From: an uncultured Acidobacteriaceae bacterium
GTDB taxonomy: Bacteria; Acidobacteriota; Terriglobia; Terriglobales; Acidobacteriaceae
Assembly (NCBI GenBank): GCA_903842065.1
Contig: CAIMKZ010000005.1
Coordinates: 105,040-169,039, forward strand
Direction of reading: 5' to 3'
Length of the DNA: 64,000 nt
Position numbers and translations under genes: made by a program. The notes below the pieces were generated by a model that was not told the origin of the DNA, made no database searches, and saw nothing but the letters and a program-made list of their open reading frames with translations. Position 1 is the first letter of the stretch. Every line of letters starts with the position of its first letter. This document shows positions 58,270 through 64,000 of this stretch, piece by piece.

Positions 58270-59214
58270 ATGACAGAAACGCTGGTGATCGCTCTGGGCG
58301 GCAACGCCATCACGAGGCCGGGGGAATCCGGTACGATTCCCATGCAGTTTACCCACACCGCGGAGACGCTTGAATGTCTCAAGCCGCTGTTCCACACCGG
58401 TGCACGGATAGCCATCACGCACGGCAGCGGACCGCAGATCGGCAACATCCTGATTCGCGTCGAGGAGGGCGAGCGGCGCGTTCCGCACTTGCCCCTCGAC
58501 ACCTGCGACGCCGATTGCCAGGGCGGCATGGGCTACATGATTCAGCGGCTAGGCTGCGAGTTGTTCCGGCGCGAGGGGATCAACCGTGAAGTGGCTACGG
58601 TGATCACCCAAGTGCTTGTGGATCGCGACGACCCGGACTTCCAGCATCCCAGTAAACCGATCGGGTCTTTCTATGACGCGAACGAACTCGCTCAAATCCG
58701 TAGCGACAGGCCAGATTGGATCATGCGCGAAGTCTCGCCGGGAAGCTATCGTCGCGTCGTGCCTTCGCCACTCCCGTTGCGAATTCTGGAGGCCGGAGCG
58801 ATCTCGTCGCTGCTCGACGCCGGCGTCATCGTCGTGGCCTGCGGAGGCGGGGGCATTCCGGTTGCATGGGAAGACTATCGTCTGCTGGGTGTGGAAGCCG
58901 TTATCGACAAGGACTTCGCTTCAAGCATGCTGGCGACGCACGTTGGCGCTCAAAAACTCATCATAGTTACTTCGGTCGATCGCGTAGCGCTCGACTATGG
59001 CCGGCCCAGCCAGCAATGGCTCGACACGATCACACTTGAACAGGCGCGTCAGTATCTGGCCGCTGGCCAATTCCCAGCAGGATCGATGGGGCCGAAGATC
59101 CAGGCAGCTATCGAATTCCTCTTGCACGGAGGCGAGGAGTGCATTATCACTTCCGTGGAGAGCGTAGCGGGTGCGGTCGCCGGCAATGGCGGAACACACA
59201 TCGTCGCCCGTTGA
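58270..59214 (+). CDS. arcC: Carbamate kinase (ArcC/YqeA-like)
   Basis: 314 residues from the ATG at 58270, 4 bases after ygeW. N-terminal VIALGGNAI, THGSGPQIGNIL, VTQVLVDRDD, VACGGGGIPVAWE, VIDKDFASSMLA, and the C-terminal PKIQAAIEFLLHGGEECIIT are the full carbamate kinase signature. Converts carbamoyl phosphate and ADP to ATP, ammonia and CO2. This would be the energy-yielding step of the operon. A strong terminator follows. Confidence 0.96.
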   Translation: MTETLVIALGGNAITRPGESGTIPMQFTHTAETLECLKPLFHTGARIAITHGSGPQIGNILIRVEEGERRVPHLPLDTCDADCQGGMGYMIQRLGCELFRREGINREVATVITQVLVDRDDPDFQHPSKPIGSFYDANELAQIRSDRPDWIMREVSPGSYRRVVPSPLPLRILEAGAISSLLDAGVIVVACGGGGIPVAWEDYRLLGVEAVIDKDFASSMLATHVGAQKLIIVTSVDRVALDYGRPSQQWLDTITLEQARQYLAAGQFPAGSMGPKIQAAIEFLLHGGEECIITSVESVAGAVAGNGGTHIVAR

Positions 59215-59269
59215 TGCAGGACTTCCCTGGATATTGGGAGAAGTTAGCATGTGGATCGGTACAACAGGA

Positions 59270-59314
59270 AAGGCCCGTTCTGTTGCTGCACATGGCAGCA
59301 ACAAAACGGGCCTT
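59270..59314. terminator. Bidirectional terminator between arcC and the cyclase operon
   Basis: 20-base arms (59270-59289 with 59295-59314) with one mismatch and a short CATG-type loop. A run of A and T lies near each arm. It serves convergent transcripts from both sides. Confidence 0.8.
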
Positions 59315-59335
59315 CTGCTTGCATCTTCTTGGCGC

Positions 59336-60127
59336 TTAATTGCCGGTCTCGAAGCGGAACGAGCCATCTTCGTCCACGATGGCCAGCAGGCGGACGATGC
59401 AGCCGTCGCCACCGGGCCAGCGCCACGGGAAGCACATGAACGTGCAGCGCTTGCCGGTAACCGCGTCCATCGCGTCGCCGTCGTCGCCGGCGTTCTCAAT
59501 GCCCGGGATGCCGCCCTTGACCATGAGCGTCTTGTGCGCCGGCTCCCAGAGCGGGAAGTCTGCCGCCGCGTCGCGTCCGGTAACCTGCTTGTACTCTTCG
59601 ATCAGGTGGGGATGCGTCGGTCCAAGGCCGTGGTTCACGAGCTTGGTGGCGATCGGATGATCGTTGGCCTGGCAGCCGTAAGCAACCATCTTGACCTTGT
59701 GATCCACCAGCCACTGTGCGCCGTCCTGGGTTGCGCCGGGACCGTAGGCAAAGTACTCGTCGGTGTCGGCCCACTTGTGCTGGTAGCCGGTGTTGATGAC
59801 GACGATGTCGCCTTCCTTGATCTTCGGCGTGGCCTTCTCAAGCGCCTCGGCGTTGATCACGCCCCACTTGCCCATGGGGATTGAGACGCAGACACCGGTG
59901 CCGAACAGCCGCCACAGCGGATAGTCGTTGATGGTCGGCGTGTCCTCCGTGACGTGGATCGGCGCGTCCATGTGGGTGCCGCGGTGCATGATGCCTTCCC
60001 ACTGGATCTGGTAGATGCCGTCCTTGGCATGGAACTTGTCGATGTCGATATTCACGCTGGGGTTCGAAGGCCACTCGGGCATGAACTGCGTGAAAGTATG
60101 CGTGAGGTCATAAACCTTTAAGCTCAT
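59336..60127 (-). CDS. Cyclase family metal-dependent hydrolase (kynurenine formamidase-like)
   Basis: 263 residues of the PF04199 cyclase/KynB-like fold. The metal motif HxGTHxDxPxH is intact: MHRGTHMDAPIHV. Second-shell residues: GDIVVINTGYQH, YGCQANDHPIAT, GPTHPHLI. Relatives hydrolyse N-formylkynurenine, isatin, cyclic imides or lactones. Last gene of the minus-strand operon; its paralogue lies 31 bases upstream. Substrate unknown. The C-terminal CMFPWRWPGGDGCIVRLLA region (seen as CFPWRWPGGDG) is typical. Confidence 0.86.
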   Translation of the reverse strand: MSLKVYDLTHTFTQFMPEWPSNPSVNIDIDKFHAKDGIYQIQWEGIMHRGTHMDAPIHVTEDTPTINDYPLWRLFGTGVCVSIPMGKWGVINAEALEKATPKIKEGDIVVINTGYQHKWADTDEYFAYGPGATQDGAQWLVDHKVKMVAYGCQANDHPIATKLVNHGLGPTHPHLIEEYKQVTGRDAAADFPLWEPAHKTLMVKGGIPGIENAGDDGDAMDAVTGKRCTFMCFPWRWPGGDGCIVRLLAIVDEDGSFRFETGN

Positions 60128-60158
60128 TTTCTAAATCCTTTCCCTTTCTCGCAGTCGC

Positions 60159-60971
60159 TTACTTGCCCTGCTCGATGCGGGCCGTGCCGGTGGGATCGAA
60201 CATTGCCACAACGCGCACCTGGCAAGCGTCGCCATGTTCAAACTTCCAGGGAGTGGCGGCAAGAGTCATGCGCTTGCCCTTGACCAGATCGACGTCGCCG
60301 CCAACCTGCTCCACGGTGGGGATGCCGGCAGCCGCAAGGGTGCGGTGCGCAACGTTCCACTCGCCGTGCTCCTTCTTCCAGTCGAGACCTGTGGCCTTGG
60401 CGTAATCGCCGGCCAACCGCTTCATGTGCGGTCCGCCGCGGTGAGGAGCCATCGAAGTGGCCAGCGGATGATCGATGTGCGGTGTGTCCACCATGACCAT
60501 CTTGGGCTTCTTGGCAACCAGCCACTCGGCCGCGTCCTTCGACAGGCCCGGCGCTTCGCCGTAGTACTCAAGCCCGTCGGAATACTTGTGATGCCAGCCG
60601 GTGACGATGACGATAATGTCGCCTTCCTTCACGTCTTTGCCGGCCTTCTCCAGATCGGCGGCCGTGATCACTTCCCAGTTCTTCTTGGGCAGATCGAGCA
60701 CAATGCCGTTGCCAAAGTAGCGGGCAGGATCGATGGCGGCAAGGTCGTCGCCCTTCTGGACCATGTGAATGGGCGCATTCATATGTGTGCCCGTGTGCAT
60801 CACGGTAACCGTGCGCCACGCCAGAACTCCGTGCTGCGAGTGCTTGACGCCGCGCCACATCTTAACGTCGGTCTGCCCGGGATACGAAGGGCACCGCTGG
60901 TCCCACTCGTGGCTCAGTTCCACGAACTGCAGCGTCGAGTAGGGATCGGTAACGATCTGCGGGTTGCTCAT
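60159..60971 (-). CDS. Cyclase family hydrolase, paralogue with Asp-to-Asn in the metal motif
   Basis: 270 residues. The metal motif reads MHTGTHMNAPIHM: the usual metal-binding Asp is Asn. Other conserved positions are kept (GDIIVIVTGWHHKYSD, VDTPHIDHPLATS). It may bind metal differently or have another activity. The ATG follows GAGAGG at about 9 bases. It precedes the intact paralogue by 31 bases, which suggests a hetero-oligomer or two consecutive steps. Confidence 0.85.
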   Translation of the reverse strand: MSNPQIVTDPYSTLQFVELSHEWDQRCPSYPGQTDVKMWRGVKHSQHGVLAWRTVTVMHTGTHMNAPIHMVQKGDDLAAIDPARYFGNGIVLDLPKKNWEVITAADLEKAGKDVKEGDIIVIVTGWHHKYSDGLEYYGEAPGLSKDAAEWLVAKKPKMVMVDTPHIDHPLATSMAPHRGGPHMKRLAGDYAKATGLDWKKEHGEWNVAHRTLAAAGIPTVEQVGGDVDLVKGKRMTLAATPWKFEHGDACQVRVVAMFDPTGTARIEQGK

Positions 60972-61005
60972 GTGCTTCTACCTCTCTCAATCTCTTATTT
61001 CGATT

Positions 61006-61053
61006 TACGGGTGCCCCGGTCCTCTCGTCCGCCGCGGCGGAGGGACCGGGGAA
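61006..61053 (+). repeat. Family A hairpin, GGTCC stem with inner CCGCCGCGGCGG
   Basis: GGGTGCCCC head; CCCCGGTCC (61014-61022) pairs with GGACCGGGG (61043-61051), inner TCCGCC/GGCGGA. It lies in the gap between cyclase 2 and the SDR gene. Confidence 0.8.
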
Positions 61054-61063
61054 ACAATTTCAT

Positions 61064-61831
61064 CTACGCTGTCGTGCCGCCGTCGACGAAGATGGTCTGG
61101 CCGGTAACGAAGTCCGACGCAGGCGAGCAGAGGAAGATCACGGCGCCAGCCATGTCCTCGGGCATGCCCAGACGGCCCAGCGGAACCATCTTCTTGTACT
61201 TCTCCGCCAGCTCGGGATTGTTCTTGATGTGAATCGTGCCGGGAGTAATAACCAGCGCGGGCCCGATTGCGTTGACGTTGATGTTGAACGGAGCCCATTC
61301 GAGCGCCAGCGACTTGGTGATCATCTCCACCGCGCCCTTGGTGGCCGAGTAGCCAACGTTGCCGCCGTCCTTGCCGCGGATGCCGCGCACGCTCGACAGG
61401 TTGACGATCTTGCCGGCCTTCTTGGCCTTGAACACCTGCTGACCAACCTGCTTGCAGGCGATCATGGTGCCCGTGATGTTGATGTCCATCAGCTTGCGCC
61501 AGTCTTCCATCGGATAATCGAAGGCGTCGCGCTTGATGTTCCAGCCCATGGCGTTAACCAAAATATCGATCGTCCCGCACTTGGCGACAACATCGCTCAC
61601 CAGCTTGGCCACGCTCGCTTCGTTGGTCACGTCGCTCGCTTCGGCAAGCACTTCGTTGCCGGTCTCGGCCGAAATCTTCTTCGCGGCCTCGTCGATCGCC
61701 TTCTGATTGCGGCTGGAAATAACGACCTTTGCGCCCTGACGGCTCAAGCCAACCGAGATGGCCTCGCCGATGCCGCCCGCGCCGCCCATTACCAGCGCTA
61801 CCTTACCGTCCAAACGGAACATGTCTGTCAT
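61064..61831 (-). CDS. Short-chain dehydrogenase/reductase
   Basis: 255 residues from the ATG at 61831 ([13 protein letters not shown]), with GGGGAG 9 bases upstream; the frame runs 3 codons further. Classical SDR: cofactor loop [14 protein letters not shown] in place of NNAG ([11 protein letters not shown]), Ser in [10 protein letters not shown], catalytic Tyr-Lys in VGYSATKGA. Oxidises or reduces an alcohol or ketone with NAD(P). In an operon with BKACE and a 3-hydroxyacyl-CoA dehydrogenase-like protein. Confidence 0.93.
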   Translation of the reverse strand: MTDMFRLDGKVALVMGGAGGIGEAISVGLSRQGAKVVISSRNQKAIDEAAKKISAETGNEVLAEASDVTNEASVAKLVSDVVAKCGTIDILVNAMGWNIKRDAFDYPMEDWRKLMDINITGTMIACKQVGQQVFKAKKAGKIVNLSSVRGIRGKDGGNVGYSATKGAVEMITKSLALEWAPFNINVNAIGPALVITPGTIHIKNNPELAEKYKKMVPLGRLGMPEDMAGAVIFLCSPASDFVTGQTIFVDGGTTA

Positions 61832-61869
61832 AAATTTCAACTCCCCATTCGATTCGGAAACCCCGAAAT

Positions 61870-61918
61870 TTGGGTGCCCCCGGTCCCTAGTCCGCCGTGG
61901 CGGAGGGACCGGGGAAAC
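61870..61918 (+). repeat. Family A hairpin, GGTCCC stem with inner CCGCCGTGGCGG
   Basis: GGGTGCCCC head, CCGGTCCC pairs with GGGACCGG, inner CCGCCGTGGCGG. Directly upstream of the next hairpin at 61931. Confidence 0.8.
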
Positions 61919-61930
61919 AAATCACCAACT

Positions 61931-61972
61931 CTGGGTGCCCCAGGTGCCTCGCATTTGGGCACCTGGGAACCA
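61931..61972 (+). repeat. Family A hairpin (AGGTGCC stem)
   Basis: GGGTGCCCC head, CCAGGTGCC, loop TCGCATTTG, GGCACCTGG. Stem as in the RAYT-linked copies but with the GTGCCCC head. Two hairpins in tandem fill most of the 143-base gap between the SDR and BKACE genes. Confidence 0.85.
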
Positions 61973-61974
61973 CA

Positions 61975-62826
61975 CTACACCAGCGGCTTGAGGCCGAGGA
62001 TCTGGCGAGCCTCTTCCGGCGTCGCCGGCTCCTTGCCCAGTTCGCGGATGATGCGGACCGTGCGCGCAACCAGCCGCGCGTTGGTGGCCATGTCGCCCTT
62101 GCCGTAGTAGATGTTGTCTTCGAGGCCGACGCGCGCGTGGCCGCCGTTCAGGATGCTCAGCGTAGTCAGACCCACCTGATCGCGGCCCACTGCGGCGCAG
62201 TTGATGATCGAGCCCTTCGGCATCAGCTCCACAATCTGGTTGAAGATCTTCGGCGTGGCGTCGCAGGCGCCCTGATAGCGCATACCGAGCACGATGTCGA
62301 TGTAATACGGCGCCTTGAGCAGGCCGCGCTCGACGATCGAGTCAACCTCGCGCGCCATGGCGTGCGAGTAGACCTCGAGCTCCGGCTTGATGCCCAACTC
62401 GTTCATGCGGCCCAGGTACCAGTCGATCTCCTCGGGCATGTTCGACCACGGAATGCCCTTCCATTGGCCGGCGATGCGCATCATGGTGCCCATGTTGAGC
62501 GAAGCCATCTCGGGGCCGGCCAGCAGGCACTCAATGCGCTGCTCCTGCGTAAGGCTGGGGCCGCCGCCGGTCGAGTCCTCGATCACCATCGGGCACACTT
62601 CGCGGATGCGCTTGTGAATGTCGTTGAAGACCGCCACGTCGGACGTATTCGCGCCTTCTTTGTCGCGCGCGTGGATGTGCACCACTGCCGCGCCTTCGTT
62701 GTAGCAGGCCAATGCCGAGGCCGCGATCTCATCGGGCTGCTCGGGAACGTGCGGGTTCTGCTTCTTCATGGTGATGGCGCCGGTCTGGGCCACCGTTACG
62801 ATTACCTTGTTACTCAAATCAGCCAT
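61975..62826 (-). CDS. 3-keto-5-aminohexanoate cleavage enzyme family protein (BKACE)
   Basis: 283 residues. BKACE/DUF849 zinc TIM barrel: HxH in AAVVHIHARDKEGANTSD, GGGPSLTQEQR, and the late ligand region HARVGLEDNIYYGKG. Family members condense a beta-keto acid with acetyl-CoA to give acetoacetate and a shorter CoA ester, or equivalents such as dehydrocarnitine. Substrate here unknown. Preceded by a 3-hydroxyacyl-CoA dehydrogenase-type gene that could make its beta-keto acid. Confidence 0.92.
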   Translation of the reverse strand: MADLSNKVIVTVAQTGAITMKKQNPHVPEQPDEIAASALACYNEGAAVVHIHARDKEGANTSDVAVFNDIHKRIREVCPMVIEDSTGGGPSLTQEQRIECLLAGPEMASLNMGTMMRIAGQWKGIPWSNMPEEIDWYLGRMNELGIKPELEVYSHAMAREVDSIVERGLLKAPYYIDIVLGMRYQGACDATPKIFNQIVELMPKGSIINCAAVGRDQVGLTTLSILNGGHARVGLEDNIYYGKGDMATNARLVARTVRIIRELGKEPATPEEARQILGLKPLV

Positions 62827-62895
62827 CGTTCTTTCCTCTCGTGAGCCTTCTGGGCTCGGAAATCAATTTGGTAATTCTTACTCGAATGCAGCGAA

Positions 62896-63867
62896 CTACT
62901 TGGCCAGCTTGGGCTCGTCGTGCAGCGCAAACTCGGTGGCCTTGAGCACGCGAATCAGATCGTCGTCGCGCTTGGCCAGATTCTGTTCAAGCGTCTTGTC
63001 GGTGTAGTCAAAGAAGCCCTTGCCGCTCTTCACGCCAAGATCGCCCTTCTCCACCTTGCTCACCAGGCTCACCGGAGCGTTGTCGAGCGGCGGCTCAGGA
63101 TAGCCGGCCAGACGCAGGTTGCCCGCGCTCAGGTCGAGACCCGTAAAGTCGTAGCGCTGCACCACGCCCAGCGTGCACATGCGCGGCGCGATCGAAGCCT
63201 TCACAGCCAGATCGAGCTGATCGGCGGTGATAAATCCGTTGTCGAGCAGGTAGAAGACCTCGCGGCCGATGATGCGCTGCAAGCGGTTCACCACGTGGCC
63301 GGGCACATACTTCTGCATCAGGATGGGCGTCTTGCCGATCTTCCTGAGCAGCGCGAGCACGGTCTCTTCGGTCGCCTTCGAGACGGGCTCGGCGCGGACC
63401 ACTTCCACCAGCGGCAGAATGTGCGGCGGAGCAAACCAGTGCGCGATCACGGTGTTCGCCGCGCGGCGCTCGGGAACCAGTTCGAAGACATTCAGGTAGC
63501 TGGTGTTCGATCCGAAGAGTGCGTCGGGCTTGGCAACGGAGTCGAGCAGATTGAACAGCTCGATCTTCAGGTCCTTCTTCTCGTTGATGCACTCGATGAT
63601 GAAGTCGGCAACGCGGGCCGCATCTTCTATCGAGAGGCCGTAGCTGACGCGAGCTTCGATGGGCGCGATGTCGCCCTGCTTGATGACGTCGTTCTTGGCC
63701 AGCGTGAGCAGGTTCTCGTGGATGATGGCCGCGGCCTGATCGAGCGAGGCCTGGCGGCGAGCCACAAGTGTCACGTCGTATCCGCCCTTGGCGAAGTCGA
63801 GCGCGATGCCGGGGCCCATGGTGCCGCTGCCGATAATTGCAATCTTCTTGATGTCTTCGAGTTTCAC
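62896..63867 (-). CDS. 3-hydroxyacyl-CoA dehydrogenase family protein
   Basis: 323 residues from the GTG at 63867 (VKLEDIKKIAIIGSGTMGPG), with AGGAGA 8 bases upstream. NAD-binding GSGTMGPGIA (about 12-21), catalytic region HWFAPPHILPLVEVV, PGHVVNRLQRIIGRE and the C-terminal domain with GDLGVKSGKGFFDY. The family covers 3-hydroxyacyl-CoA, L-gulonate and carnitine dehydrogenases. First visible gene of the operon and probably supplies the BKACE substrate. The promoter region upstream contains two family A hairpins. Confidence 0.9.
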   Translation of the reverse strand: MKLEDIKKIAIIGSGTMGPGIALDFAKGGYDVTLVARRQASLDQAAAIIHENLLTLAKNDVIKQGDIAPIEARVSYGLSIEDAARVADFIIECINEKKDLKIELFNLLDSVAKPDALFGSNTSYLNVFELVPERRAANTVIAHWFAPPHILPLVEVVRAEPVSKATEETVLALLRKIGKTPILMQKYVPGHVVNRLQRIIGREVFYLLDNGFITADQLDLAVKASIAPRMCTLGVVQRYDFTGLDLSAGNLRLAGYPEPPLDNAPVSLVSKVEKGDLGVKSGKGFFDYTDKTLEQNLAKRDDDLIRVLKATEFALHDEPKLAK

Positions 63868-63918
63868 TTGTCTTCTCTCCTGAAACTTCGTGGTAGTTCG
63901 CAACATCTACCACCACCC

Positions 63919-63954
63919 TGGGTGCCCCAGGTCTGGATTTTCAGACCTGGGAAC
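63919..63954 (+). repeat. Family A hairpin (AGGTCTG stem)
   Basis: GGGTGCCCC head, CCCAGGTCTG, loop GATTTT, CAGACCTGGG. Same stem as 28357-28382. Confidence 0.85.
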
Positions 63955-63971
63955 CGCAAAACTACAACTTT

Positions 63972-64000
63972 GGGTGCCCCCGGTCCCTTCCGCCGCGGCG
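63972..64000 (+). repeat. Family A hairpin, truncated by the window end
   Basis: GGGTGCCCCCGGTCCC, then CCGCCGCGGCG: the left half of the variant seen at 61006 and 61870. Confidence 0.65.

Overview
The window looks like chromosomal DNA of an acidobacterium, probably family Acidobacteriaceae (class Terriglobia). That is an inference from gene content: Oar-like TonB receptors with an N-terminal carboxypeptidase-regulatory domain, beta-propeller lipoproteins, an M13 peptidase, a PA14-type GH3 glucosidase, high GC, and many short intergenic hairpin repeats. No rRNA, tRNA, CRISPR array or complete prophage was seen.

Layout. 1-7.0 kb: a truncated TonB receptor, two divergent MFS transporters and an amidohydrolase-2 protein with altered metal ligands. 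7.1-16 kb (all minus strand): an ABC-F ATPase, a five-copy tandem hairpin array, three paralogous beta-propeller lipoproteins and an M13 peptidase. 16-20 kb: a repeat-rich leader, guaA and a secreted amidohydrolase. 20-25.2 kb: a chemotaxis-type operon (cheA with extra CheW domains, a CheY-like regulator, cheB, cheR). 25.4-29 kb: an RHH/PIN toxin-antitoxin pair, a small unknown gene, purB, a glutaredoxin and a cupin. 29.2-32.3 kb: an arginine-to-putrescine operon (pyruvoyl arginine decarboxylase, N-carbamoylputrescine amidase, agmatine deiminase) with tadA at its end. 32.6-35.1 kb: icd, a candidate 33-residue ORF and mdh. 35.2-37.4 kb: a REP-associated tyrosine transposase bracketed by inverted hairpins, an unknown gene, a frameshifted BRO-type remnant and repeats. 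37.5-47.3 kb: phoU, an MFS transporter, an amidase, a full-length TonB receptor and a GH3 enzyme.

47.4-59.2 kb is the most striking block: ssnA, and divergent from it a PreA-like protein, a threonine-synthase-like PLP enzyme, a second PLP enzyme, a fused [2Fe-2S]/molybdopterin xanthine-dehydrogenase-type protein, ygeY, an AT-richer unknown gene, ygeW and a carbamate kinase. This matches the ygeW/ygeY/yqeA/ssnA/xdh logic of purine (urate) degradation, but with unusual PLP enzymes and no recognisable ygeX or hyuA. 59.3-63.9 kb is a minus-strand operon (3-hydroxyacyl-CoA dehydrogenase-like, BKACE, SDR, two cyclase-family hydrolases) that looks like an unassigned catabolic pathway for a beta-hydroxy/beta-keto acid.

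At least four families of short intergenic repeats are visible. The most abundant has a GTGCCCC (or CTGCCCC) head and a long hairpin whose arms covary between copies. The RAYT transposase sits between two inverted copies of it, so it is the obvious candidate for mobilising the family.
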